Assembly: GCA_965238155.1 (NCBI GenBank)
Contig: OZ250175.1
Coordinates: 1,240,001 to 1,304,000 of the forward strand
Reading direction: 5' to 3'
DNA: 64,000 nt
From: BJGV01 sp964196335
Lineage (GTDB): Bacteria > Pseudomonadota > Gammaproteobacteria > Burkholderiales > Nitrosomonadaceae
Part shown: positions 16,575 through 25,606 of the stretch, one piece after another
Numbering within the stretch: position 1 is the first letter of the stretch
Layout: each line of letters starts with the position of its first letter
Translations under genes and position numbers: made by a program
Notes under the pieces: generated by a model
Told to the model about the DNA's origin: nothing
The model's input: the letters and a program-made list of their open reading frames with translations, nothing else
The model's database searches: none

Positions 16575-18338
16575 TTATTTTCCTCGCATAAACATTTTAT
16601 CAAGATTGGCGAGGCTGATTTCAAACCATGTGGGCCTTCCATGGTTGCATTGATCAGAGCGTTCAGTTTCTTCCATTTCGCGTAGCAGCGCATTCATCTC
16701 CGGTAGGCTCAGTATGCGATTAGCACGAATTGCATTATGGCAGGCCATACTTGAGAGGAGTTCATTGCGTTTGTTTGTCAGTAGTTGACCGGCATCAAAC
16801 TCACGTAGTTCATTTAGGATATCCCGGGCCAACTTAACGACATCCGTATCCTTGAGTATAGTCGGCACTGCACGTACAGCTAGTGTGGTAGGAGAGAGAA
16901 TGGCGATTTCAAAGCCTAGTTCACTTAAAATTTCTTTGTTCTCTCCAGCAGTGACAACATCTAATCCGTCTCCCTGGAATGTCACAGGAATAAGTAGTGG
17001 TTGCATAGAGAGTGTATGGTTATCAAGTGACGACTTAAGTTTTTCATAAGTCACACGTTCGTGTGCTGCATGCATATCCACAATGACTAAACCCTGACTA
17101 TTCTGTGCCAGAATGTATATACCCATAAGTTGTCCCAGAGAAAATCCTAACGGTGGAACTTCTTCCTGTGCCTGTTCAGTGATTGTTGCGTCTGCAGGCA
17201 TCTGTGGTTTGATTCCTGCACCAAACAGATTCTGATAAAGAAAAGGAGACGGAGTCTCCTTCCCGAGCTGTATGGCGCCTTGTTTTATATAGGTTGATGC
17301 AGAAGAAGTAATCTCTTTATTTATAGCTGCTACGGAGTTATTTGCTGCTGATTTTTGGTGCGGAGAAGCTAAAGACTTGCTAATCGCGTGAAAAATGAAT
17401 TGATGTAGTGCGCGTGGGTCGCGAAATCGTACTTCAGTTTTGGCTGGGTGAACATTAACATCCAATCCTTCCGGATTCATATTTAGAAATAGTACATATG
17501 TTGGATACCGGTCCAGATGTAGTACATCACGATAGGATTCTCGAAGTGCATGAGCGATTAATTTGTCGCGTACAAAACGACCATTAATAAAAAAATACTG
17601 TGCGTTATGGGAAGATTTTGAATAGGTAGGTAATGCGACAGATCCATACAGATGTAAATCTGCTGCTTGTTCGTTTATAAGCAAGGAGGCTTGCTCAAAT
17701 TCCCTGTCTAACAATAGTGTAATTCGTTGCGTCAAATCAGAGGATCGTAAATGACTACGCGTTTTACCGTTATGTTGTAGTGTAAAGTTAATGTTAGGAC
17801 ATGATAATGCAATACGTTTGAAGGTCTCCTCACAATGGCTGAATTCTGTAGCTTCAGTTTTCAGAAACTTTCTTCGGGCAGGAGTATTAAAGTAGAGATC
17901 GTGTACTTCAACCGTAACTCCGGCAACGAGTGATGAGGGTTCAGGTTGTGAAAGTCTGCCTCCTTTAGCTTGTATTTGCCATGCATGTTTTTCTTCTGAT
18001 TTTCGGCTTGCTAAAACTAAATGAGAAACTGATGCGATGCTTGCCAGTGCTTCGCCTCGGAATCCCAGGCTACTTACTTTTTGCAAATCTTCCAGGGTTC
18101 TAATCTTGCTCGTAGCATGAGGTGTAAGGGCAAGAGGTAAATCATTCTTTGAAATTCCGTTACCATTATCGGCTACACGGATTAATTTAATTCCACCTTC
18201 TTCAAGTTGTACTTTAACTTCTAAAGCACCGGCATCCACACTGTTTTCGAGTATTTCTTTAAGTGCTGAAGCAGGGCGCTCTATTACTTCACCGGCAGAA
18301 ATTTGGTTGATAATCAGGTCGGGCAGAAGTTTGATCAC
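16575..18338 (-). CDS. mutL: DNA mismatch repair protein MutL
   Basis: This is the GHKL ATPase that links MutS mismatch recognition to strand incision. The 587 residues contain ENSVDAGA (31-38), DNGNGI (57-62) and GFRGEAL (92-98) in the N-terminal ATPase. The C-terminal dimerisation domain has DMHAAHERVTYE at 421-432, equivalent to the endonuclease motif DQHA(X)2E(X)4E with Gln replaced by Met. ACHNAIRAN and CNHGRPTW near the end are the other metal-site motifs. It is therefore probably a nicking MutL, as expected for a bacterium without MutH. Confidence 0.95.
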   Translation of the reverse strand: MIKLLPDLIINQISAGEVIERPASALKEILENSVDAGALEVKVQLEEGGIKLIRVADNGNGISKNDLPLALTPHATSKIRTLEDLQKVSSLGFRGEALASIASVSHLVLASRKSEEKHAWQIQAKGGRLSQPEPSSLVAGVTVEVHDLYFNTPARRKFLKTEATEFSHCEETFKRIALSCPNINFTLQHNGKTRSHLRSSDLTQRITLLLDREFEQASLLINEQAADLHLYGSVALPTYSKSSHNAQYFFINGRFVRDKLIAHALRESYRDVLHLDRYPTYVLFLNMNPEGLDVNVHPAKTEVRFRDPRALHQFIFHAISKSLASPHQKSAANNSVAAINKEITSSASTYIKQGAIQLGKETPSPFLYQNLFGAGIKPQMPADATITEQAQEEVPPLGFSLGQLMGIYILAQNSQGLVIVDMHAAHERVTYEKLKSSLDNHTLSMQPLLIPVTFQGDGLDVVTAGENKEILSELGFEIAILSPTTLAVRAVPTILKDTDVVKLARDILNELREFDAGQLLTNKRNELLSSMACHNAIRANRILSLPEMNALLREMEETERSDQCNHGRPTWFEISLANLDKMFMRGK

Positions 18339-18458
18339 AGATCTAAAGAGTAGTTAAACGGAATCTTTATAATTATACAGTTCCGGGTTGCTATGTATTG
18401 TACAAAGCATTGTTATATCTTGTAAGTATACTGAAAGTAATCCGGACTCTTTGTGGAA

Positions 18459-19388
18459 TTATGAATTTTTATCCATGGCCTTCTTGACAGTAATTCGATT
18501 AAGCTGAGGAGAGAATATTTGAATAAAGTCAAGTACATAACTGCGCAGATAGCTGTTCTTCCTGATACCAATACGTGTAGTACTTGATTCAAACAGGTGT
18601 CCTGCGTCTATGGATCGTAAATGTTTATCCCGGTTAGGGTCAAATGCCATCTGTGCCACTATTCCAATACCTAACCCTAACTCTACATAAGTTTTAATTA
18701 CATCTGCATCTAAAGCAGTCAGTACAACATTTGGTACTAAGCCTCTGGCTTCAAAAGCCTGATTAATTTTTGAACGCCCTGTAAATGCAAAGTCATAGGT
18801 AATAATGGGATATTTTACAATAGCTTCAAGTGAAATTTTTCGGAGTGAAAGTAATGGGTGTTCAGGTGGTGTGATGATACACCGATTCCATTGATAGCAC
18901 GGAAGCATCACAAGTTCGTGAAAGAACTCAATAGCTTCTGTTGCAATGGCAACATCTGCTTCTCCAGAAGTCACTAACTGTGATATTTGAGTTGGATTTC
19001 CCTGACGTATTGTTAGCTTTACTTTGGGGTAGTGAGTAGTAAATTGCCTGATTGTAGTGGGCAGAGCATATCGTGCCTGAGTGTGAGTGGTAGCAACAGT
19101 TAAAGATCCAACATCTTTGTTTGTAAATTCCTGTCCTACCCATTTCAGGTTATTTGTTTCTCTGAGAATTTTTCCGGCTATCTCGACTATAGTTTGTCCA
19201 GGAGGGGTAATACTAACCATGCGTTTACCGTTACGAATAAAAATTTCCACACCAAGCTCGTCTTCCAGAAGTTGAATTTGTTTGCTTATCCCGGGTTGCG
19301 AGGTATGCAGTTTTTTTGCAGCTCTGGATAAATTCAGATCCTGGTTCGCTACCGCACATAAATACCGTAATTGCTGTAGTTTCATCAA
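18459..19388 (-). CDS. cysB: LysR-family regulator of sulfur assimilation, CysB type
   Basis: This is a transcriptional activator that senses N-acetylserine or related thiol-pathway signals and controls sulfate uptake and reduction genes. The 309 residues match CysB at the N-terminal winged helix (MKLQQLRYLCAVANQDLNLS, TSQPGISKQIQLLEDELG). The effector domain contains ATTHTQARYALP, another CysB hallmark. It is divergent from the TSUP-cysteine gene cluster, with an inverted repeat between them. The start could be either of two adjacent ATG codons. Confidence 0.93.
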   Translation of the reverse strand: MMKLQQLRYLCAVANQDLNLSRAAKKLHTSQPGISKQIQLLEDELGVEIFIRNGKRMVSITPPGQTIVEIAGKILRETNNLKWVGQEFTNKDVGSLTVATTHTQARYALPTTIRQFTTHYPKVKLTIRQGNPTQISQLVTSGEADVAIATEAIEFFHELVMLPCYQWNRCIITPPEHPLLSLRKISLEAIVKYPIITYDFAFTGRSKINQAFEARGLVPNVVLTALDADVIKTYVELGLGIGIVAQMAFDPNRDKHLRSIDAGHLFESSTTRIGIRKNSYLRSYVLDFIQIFSPQLNRITVKKAMDKNS

Positions 19389-19405
19389 TGTTACTCCAAT
19401 TTATG

Positions 19406-19424
19406 TTATAACCAATAGTTATAA
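19406..19424. promoter_or_regulatory. Candidate CysB operator
   Basis: A perfect inverted repeat TTATAAC-CAATA-GTTATAA lies in the 121-base space between the divergent cysB and TSUP genes, starting 18 bases upstream of the cysB start. The T-N11-A architecture fits LysR-type binding sites. Its identity as a CysB site is inferred from position only. Confidence 0.5.
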
Positions 19425-19509
19425 TAGTCTAATTTAATATTATTTCCTAATATATTAACTTATTGCTAATATTCTGCCTTCAAAATTCAGGGCAATCAGA
19501 ATAAATAGT

Positions 19510-20289
19510 ATGGAATGGGGCTACACTCTATCAGGCTTACTGGTGGGATTTATTGTAGGACTCACCGGAGTAGGCGGGGGATCACTTATGACTCCTCTGT
19601 TAATACTGGTGTTTGGTATTTCCCCGGCTACTGCTGTAGGTACGGATTTGTTATATGCTTCGTTGACAAAAGCAGGAGGTGTATGGGTACATGGTCGTCG
19701 TGGCACCGTAGACTGGAAACTGGTAAGAAGATTGGCAATAGGTAGCATACCTGCTGCATTATTGACTGTGCTGGGATTGAATGCGTTAGGGGTTGAAAAT
19801 CAAATCTTCTCAGGTTTCATTACCAGTACACTTGGACTAGCGTTAATTCTGACTGCTCTGGCTTTATTTTTTCGCTATCAACTGGCGCATTTGGGGAAAT
19901 CCCGCTTTAGCTCTCTGGCAGCGTGGCGCGACCGGCATATTGTGACAGCAACGATTGCAACAGGTGCTGTTTTAGGAATTTTGGTAACCATAACATCAGT
20001 GGGTGCCGGAGCATTGGGTATGGTAGCACTTATTGTTTTATATCCACGTTCTCCTACTATAAATTTAGTTGGTAGTGACATAGCCCATGCAGTTCCGCTT
20101 ACTTTAATAGCAGGAATAGGGCATGCTTATCTTGGAACAGTGGATTTTGGGTTGCTTGGTAGCTTATTATTGGGTTCTCTGCCGGGAATTTACTTAGGAA
20201 GTCATATAGGCGGGCGGATACCAGAACGAATATTGCGTCCAGCATTAGCGACTATTCTTGTCATAATTGGAGGAAGATTAATATGGTAA
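19510..20289 (+). CDS. TSUP-family (TauE/SafE) membrane transporter
   Basis: This is an inner-membrane protein of 259 residues with about seven or eight hydrophobic segments. The motif GLTGVGGGSLMTPLLIL near the start and GVGAGALGMVALIVLYP in the second half are the two repeats typical of the TSUP (sulfite exporter/anion permease) family. Its place between cysB and the sulfite reductase gene suggests that it moves sulfate, sulfite or a related sulfur anion. Direction and substrate cannot be read from sequence. No clear ribosome binding site is visible. Confidence 0.87.
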   Translation: MEWGYTLSGLLVGFIVGLTGVGGGSLMTPLLILVFGISPATAVGTDLLYASLTKAGGVWVHGRRGTVDWKLVRRLAIGSIPAALLTVLGLNALGVENQIFSGFITSTLGLALILTALALFFRYQLAHLGKSRFSSLAAWRDRHIVTATIATGAVLGILVTITSVGAGALGMVALIVLYPRSPTINLVGSDIAHAVPLTLIAGIGHAYLGTVDFGLLGSLLLGSLPGIYLGSHIGGRIPERILRPALATILVIIGGRLIW

Positions 20290-20308
20290 TAAATTGTGGA
20301 GAAATCAG

Positions 20309-22411
20309 ATGGATGAGCTAATAAATCTTGCCAGCGATGAAGAAATAACTTTATTTGATAAAGCGCTGCAGGACTATCAGAACCAGAGCATGGATGCTGA
20401 TCGCTTTACTGCTGCCCGTTTACAAATGGGTATTTACGGCCAGCGTCAGGAAGGGGTCAATATGGTTCGTATCAAGCTTCCGGGTGGTCGTTTAAATTCG
20501 AAACAATTAACGATTATAGCAGATATATTAGAAAAATATGTGCAACACGATGTTGTGCATATTACTACACGTCAGGACATACAGATACATTATGTTCCGC
20601 TCGGGGATACACCGGATGTACTTCGGCATTTGGCCACAGCAGGATTAACAACACGTGAAGCCTGCGGCAATACTATACGTAATGTTACTGCATGTTCTTT
20701 GTCGGGGGTATGTCCTCGTCAACATGTTGACGTTAACAGGCACCTCGATGGAGCTGTCCAGCATTTTTTGCGTAATCCGCTAACACAGCAGATGCCGCGT
20801 AAATTTAAAATCAGTTTTTCGGCTTGTGAATCAGATTGTGCACAGGGAATGATGCATGATATGGGAGTTATTGCAGTACGAAATGGTACCAGATTTGGCT
20901 TTAAAGTTTTAGCTGGTGGAGGTCTTGGGCATAAACCACATGAAGCCATAGTAGTTGAAGAATTTATTGAAGAGAAAGATTTATTATTAGTGATGGAAGC
21001 AATTATCTCATTACATAACCGATATTCAGATCGTGTTAAGCGCGCTAAGGCAAGAATCAAATTTTTAGTTGATAGATTTGGTCGGGAAGGGTTTATCGAA
21101 AAATATCATGAGGAGTTAGAGCGTACCAAAGCAGCATTGGCAACACAAGAATATCCCAAAGGTGAATGGTATGCTGGAGTTGACGGTGAGATTCCCGGGA
21201 TTGGTGCGCCACGCCAATTATTCGAACAGAAACAATCCGGTTTTTATGTTTTCCCGATTAGTATTCCAATGGGCAACTTAAACGCAATACATCTGCGAGG
21301 ACTTGCTGGAATTCTTGAAACTTTTGAATTAAATGAGATTCGTGCAACCCAGGATCAGAATATGATTCTGATAAATGTAGAAAAAGCCAAAATCGATACT
21401 TTGCGTTCTGCTGTAGCTGCACTAGACTTGGGTAAGCCACAAACGGGTGATGATGTGGTTGCATGCCCCGGTACTTCGACTTGTCGTTTAGGAATAACTT
21501 CGAGTACGGTTCTTGGACCAAAATTAAGTGGGGGCAAACATGATTTAAAAATTCGTGTTTCCGGGTGCCATAATGGTTGCGCACAGCCTGAGACCGGTGA
21601 TATTGGTATTTACGGGGAAGGTAAGCGCATGCATGGTAAATTAGTACCACACTATCAGATGTATCTTGGAGGAAATGGTATGGCAAACGGGGCATTGGCA
21701 ATTAAAGGCCCGTCAGTTCCTGCTGCACGTATTGAAGAGGCTGTGAAACGGATAAAAATGGCATATACCTCTGAGTGTGAATCCGGTGAAACATTTTTTT
21801 TCTGGGTAAGACGGGTTGGTAAAGACTATTTTACTGAGTTGCTGAAGTATGTAACTGACGTTAAGTCTGAAGAATTAGAGTTAGTTTTACGCGATCATGG
21901 AAAAGAAAGTGATTTTAAAGTTCTGCAACTAGGTGGGGGAGAGTGTGCGGGAGTTAGTCAGGTAAAGATTGGCTCAAGTTTCTTTGAGGCAGCACATGAG
22001 CGAAACTATCGGGATGCATTAAAATTTCAGCGTAAATTTGAAGATTCTGTTAAATGTGCCGAGGAAATTGCACTTTTAATTAGTCAGGGTGTAACAGAAC
22101 TATTTGGTGGTCCTAAGAAAGATAACCTGAAGGAACAGGCTGAAGAATTAAGGCGTGTGTTACCTACTAAACCACATTTGTCCGAACAGCTAATCAAATT
22201 TTCAGAATATTTTATGAGTTCAACTGAAGAACTAAATGATGCTCTACTAAATAAATGGTTTTTAGAGTTGGATGGATGGACAGTAGAAGCTGCGGAATTT
22301 TGTCTAAACTTTGATCATCAGCTCGATTTGGCAGGAGCATTGCCACAGACAGCCACACCTGGTCAGTTGCAGGTTCAGAAGACTCAGCAGCCAGCTGACA
22401 TGAGGCATTAA
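20309..22411 (+). CDS. Assimilatory sulfite reductase-type siroheme protein, two-cluster form
   Basis: This is a predicted siroheme/[4Fe-4S] enzyme reducing sulfite (or nitrite) in the cytosol. I place the start at ATG 20309 behind GTGGAG, giving 700 residues. It has the usual two-half NiR/SiR fold. The second half has the cluster ligands Cys386, Cys392, Cys420 and Cys424 (CPGTSTC, CHNGC). Unusually, the first half also has a full set: Cys129, Cys135, Cys173 and Cys177 (CSLSGVC, CESDC). After GGGECAG (543-548), residues 550-680 form a largely helical tail absent from E. coli CysI. Neighbouring cysH, cysD and cysN make sulfite the likely substrate. A nitrite role remains possible. Confidence 0.85.
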   Translation: MDELINLASDEEITLFDKALQDYQNQSMDADRFTAARLQMGIYGQRQEGVNMVRIKLPGGRLNSKQLTIIADILEKYVQHDVVHITTRQDIQIHYVPLGDTPDVLRHLATAGLTTREACGNTIRNVTACSLSGVCPRQHVDVNRHLDGAVQHFLRNPLTQQMPRKFKISFSACESDCAQGMMHDMGVIAVRNGTRFGFKVLAGGGLGHKPHEAIVVEEFIEEKDLLLVMEAIISLHNRYSDRVKRAKARIKFLVDRFGREGFIEKYHEELERTKAALATQEYPKGEWYAGVDGEIPGIGAPRQLFEQKQSGFYVFPISIPMGNLNAIHLRGLAGILETFELNEIRATQDQNMILINVEKAKIDTLRSAVAALDLGKPQTGDDVVACPGTSTCRLGITSSTVLGPKLSGGKHDLKIRVSGCHNGCAQPETGDIGIYGEGKRMHGKLVPHYQMYLGGNGMANGALAIKGPSVPAARIEEAVKRIKMAYTSECESGETFFFWVRRVGKDYFTELLKYVTDVKSEELELVLRDHGKESDFKVLQLGGGECAGVSQVKIGSSFFEAAHERNYRDALKFQRKFEDSVKCAEEIALLISQGVTELFGGPKKDNLKEQAEELRRVLPTKPHLSEQLIKFSEYFMSSTEELNDALLNKWFLELDGWTVEAAEFCLNFDHQLDLAGALPQTATPGQLQVQKTQQPADMRH

Positions 22412-22443
22412 ATTTCTATAAACCTTATAAGTCCAGAGAGCGC

Positions 22444-23130
22444 ATGAGTTTAAGTCAGAAGGTTGAAGAAGTGAAAGCACTGTTAGATTCAGTAAGTAAA
22501 AACTATGCTCCGGTTGTTTTTGCAAATAGCTTTGGTGCAGAAGATATGGTGCTGACTGACTTAATCGGGCAGAATTTTCCAGATATCTCTATGTTTACTC
22601 TGGATACGGCTCGTCTCCCTGAAGAAACTTATAGTCTGATGAAAGAAGTTGAGGATCGCTATAATATAAACACTAAAATATATTTTCCTGAGTCTGCTGC
22701 AGTGGAGAAATATGCTGCTGAAAACGGACCTAATGGATTTTATGACAGCATGGCCCTGCGAAAATCCTGCTGTTTTATTAGGAAAGTTGAACCATTAAAA
22801 CGCGCGTTAAAGGATAAACGTGCATGGATAACAGGACTACGACGTGATCAGGCTCCAACTAGAAGAGATCTGGAGGAGTCAGAGTTTGATGCAGATAACG
22901 GTCTCCAGAAAATTAGTCCGTTGTTAAATTGGAGTCTGCCTGACGTATGGGCATACATTAAAGATTTTAATGTTCCGTATAATACATTGCATGATAAAGG
23001 CTATAGCAGTATTGGTTGTGCGCCATGTACCCGTGCTATTACACCCGGTGAAGATGTCCGTGCCGGGCGTTGGTGGTGGGAAAATCCTGAAACTAAGGAG
23101 TGTGGCCTGCATCTTAAAGGCTATAAATAA
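22444..23130 (+). CDS. cysH: Adenylylsulfate (APS) reductase, iron-sulfur type
   Basis: It reduces activated sulfate to sulfite using thioredoxin. The 228 residues carry the cysteine pairs Cys109-Cys110 (KSCCFIRKVEPL) and Cys192/Cys195 (GCAPC) that bind a [4Fe-4S] cluster, plus the catalytic Cys220 in KECGLH. These cluster cysteines mark enzymes that use APS rather than PAPS. No APS kinase gene is seen nearby, which agrees. The gene lies 32 bases after the sulfite reductase gene and just before cysD. Confidence 0.95.
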   Translation: MSLSQKVEEVKALLDSVSKNYAPVVFANSFGAEDMVLTDLIGQNFPDISMFTLDTARLPEETYSLMKEVEDRYNINTKIYFPESAAVEKYAAENGPNGFYDSMALRKSCCFIRKVEPLKRALKDKRAWITGLRRDQAPTRRDLEESEFDADNGLQKISPLLNWSLPDVWAYIKDFNVPYNTLHDKGYSSIGCAPCTRAITPGEDVRAGRWWWENPETKECGLHLKGYK

Positions 23131-23165
23131 TATAAATTTATTTGGTAATCTTAGAGAATTAGCAA

Positions 23166-24158
23166 ATGGATATAATAATGAACGATATGCAAGATTTTAT
23201 TACCCCTGTTCCAGGTATTGTGATGAAAAATGAGCCAGTAATTATTAAACGACGGACCGTAGATCAGCTAAGTCATTTAGATGCTCTGGAGAGTGAATCA
23301 GTTCATATTCTGCGTGAAGTTGCAGCAGAATGCGCGAATCCTGCATTACTTTTTTCCGGAGGAAAAGATTCCATTGTATTGCTAAGGCTGGCAGAAAAAG
23401 CATTTCGTCCGGGCCCCTTTCCATTTCCGCTGTTGCATGTAGATACTGGCCATAACTTTCCGGAAGTAATTGAGTTTCGTGATAAGAGAGCTAAAGAATT
23501 AGGTGAACGTTTAATTGTGCGTAGCATGGAAGATTCTATTAAACAGGGCAGAGTGGTTTTACGTTCAGAGAATCAGAGTCGCAATGCCTTTCAATCAGTG
23601 ACACTATTAGATTCAATTGCAGAGCTTGAACTTGATGCTTGTATTGGTGGCGCACGACGCGACGAAGAAAAAGCCCGGGCAAAGGAACGTATATTTTCTT
23701 TCCGGGATGAATTCGGGCAATGGGATCCGAAGAATCAGCGGCCTGAATTATGGGATATTTATAATACACGGGTACATAAAGGAGAAAATATTCGTGTATT
23801 TCCAATCAGTAACTGGACCGAACTTGATGTCTGGGAATATATTGCGCGGGAGCAATTGGAGGTACCACAAATTTATTTTGCACATACACGTGATGTGTAC
23901 CGACGTGAAAATGGCCTGTTGCCAGTATCTCACCTTGTTCAACCTAAGGATGGTGAGCAATCAGAAAATATTATGGTTCGTTTTCGTACAGTAGGAGATA
24001 TGAGTTGTACCTGCCCGGTAGAATCTGAAGCAGTGAATGTCGAGGAAATTATTACTGAAACAGCGATTACACATATTACTGAGCGGGGTGCTACCCGTAT
24101 GGATGACCAAATATCAGATGCATCTATGGAACTGCGTAAAAAAGAGGGATATTTTTAA
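23166..24158 (+). CDS. cysD: Sulfate adenylyltransferase subunit 2
   Basis: This is the catalytic ATP-sulfurylase subunit, forming APS from sulfate and ATP. The 330-residue protein has the PP-loop LLFSGGKDSIVLLRLAEKA and the conserved end MELRKKEGYF. The start is uncertain: ATG 23166 or the in-frame ATG 23178 (MNDMQDF) could be used, and neither has a strong ribosome binding site. It is followed by cysN after about 70 bases. Confidence 0.95.
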   Translation: MDIIMNDMQDFITPVPGIVMKNEPVIIKRRTVDQLSHLDALESESVHILREVAAECANPALLFSGGKDSIVLLRLAEKAFRPGPFPFPLLHVDTGHNFPEVIEFRDKRAKELGERLIVRSMEDSIKQGRVVLRSENQSRNAFQSVTLLDSIAELELDACIGGARRDEEKARAKERIFSFRDEFGQWDPKNQRPELWDIYNTRVHKGENIRVFPISNWTELDVWEYIAREQLEVPQIYFAHTRDVYRRENGLLPVSHLVQPKDGEQSENIMVRFRTVGDMSCTCPVESEAVNVEEIITETAITHITERGATRMDDQISDASMELRKKEGYF

Positions 24159-24228
24159 AGTGCGCAGTTCATCTGAAATAGATGATCAGATAAATTTACA
24201 GCAATTCGAACTCCCAGAAGGATAATAA

Positions 24229-25512
24229 ATGGTAGGAAACAGTAAAATTTCGTTTAGTGATACTGAATTGTTACGTTTTATCACGGCCGGTAGTGTGGAT
24301 GATGGTAAGAGCACCTTAATTGGACGCTTATTACATGATTCCAAATCAATTTTTGAAGATCAGTTAAGTGCAATTACGAACACTTCACACAAACGTGGAA
24401 TGAAGGACGTAGATTTATCATTATTAACTGACGGCTTACAGGCTGAACGTGAGCAAGGCATTACTATTGATGTGGCCTATCGTTATTTTGCTACCCCTAA
24501 ACGAAAATTTATTATCGCAGATACCCCGGGGCACGAGCAATATACCCGTAACATGGTGACCGGCGCATCCACTGCCAATCTTGCAATTATTTTAATTGAT
24601 GCACGGAAAGGCGTGCTTACCCAATCTCGCCGTCATGCTTATTTAGCTAGTTTGATGGGCATTCCTCATTTAGTTGTAGCTATTAATAAAATGGATCTTG
24701 TTGACTACTCACGTGATGTGGTTAAGAAGATTAGTCAGGAATTTGCCAAGTTTGCCGACATGCTTGGCTTAGATAATATTGTGTATATACCAATGTCTGC
24801 TTTGAATGGAGATATGGTGGTAGAACGCGGGAATAATCTTTCCTGGTATAAAGGTGTGACTTTAATGGATTTACTGGAGAATATATCCATAGACCATGAT
24901 ATTAATCTTGAGGACTTTCGTTTTCCGGTACAACTGGTATGCCGTCCAAAAACTGAGGAACTCCATGATTTTCGTGGTTACATGGGGAGAATTGAATCAG
25001 GTCAGATTACTGTTGGAGATAAAGTGACAGTCTTCCCCTCTGGATTAAACTCTCGTATTAAAGAAATCGTTACTTACGATGGGTTCCTTAGTCATGCCGT
25101 TGCACCACAGTCAGTGACACTGACTATAGAGGACCATCTGGATATTTCCCGTGGTGATATGTTGGTAAAGACTGAAAGCGCACCGCGTGTTACCAAAAAA
25201 ATTGAGGCAATATTATGCTGGTTATCTGAGGCGGCTCTTGACCCCAAGCGTAAGTATCTTATCAAGCACTCGACCCGTATTGTTAAAGCAGGGGTGAGTA
25301 AGATAGATTACCGAGTAGATATCAACACACTAAATCATGAAACAGTAGATACCTTAAAAATGAATGATATAGGACGTGTGAAGCTTAATGTGCAGCAACC
25401 TTTAGTATGTGACGACTATCAGAGAAATCATGCTACGGGGAGTTTTATTGTAATAGATGAGGCCAGCAATAATACTGTTGCAGCAGGAATGATTTGTCCG
25501 GTTAACAAATAA
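24229..25512 (+). CDS. cysN: Sulfate adenylyltransferase subunit 1 (GTPase)
   Basis: This regulatory GTPase drives the CysD reaction by coupling GTP hydrolysis to APS formation. The 427 residues contain G1 GSVDDGKST (21-29), G3 DTPGHEQ (98-104) and G4 NKMD (153-156), followed by the elongation-factor-like beta barrels. The protein ends at the barrel domains and has no C-terminal APS kinase (CysC) fusion, in keeping with the APS-type CysH. The ribosome binding site AAGGA precedes the ATG. Confidence 0.95.
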   Translation: MVGNSKISFSDTELLRFITAGSVDDGKSTLIGRLLHDSKSIFEDQLSAITNTSHKRGMKDVDLSLLTDGLQAEREQGITIDVAYRYFATPKRKFIIADTPGHEQYTRNMVTGASTANLAIILIDARKGVLTQSRRHAYLASLMGIPHLVVAINKMDLVDYSRDVVKKISQEFAKFADMLGLDNIVYIPMSALNGDMVVERGNNLSWYKGVTLMDLLENISIDHDINLEDFRFPVQLVCRPKTEELHDFRGYMGRIESGQITVGDKVTVFPSGLNSRIKEIVTYDGFLSHAVAPQSVTLTIEDHLDISRGDMLVKTESAPRVTKKIEAILCWLSEAALDPKRKYLIKHSTRIVKAGVSKIDYRVDINTLNHETVDTLKMNDIGRVKLNVQQPLVCDDYQRNHATGSFIVIDEASNNTVAAGMICPVNK

Positions 25513-25606
25513 TTTAATGCTTTAACGATAATTTTTAAAGTAATAAATTACAACACCAATAAAATCTTAGTTCTATTTATTTAACATCATTAACAATTTA
25601 TTGTAT

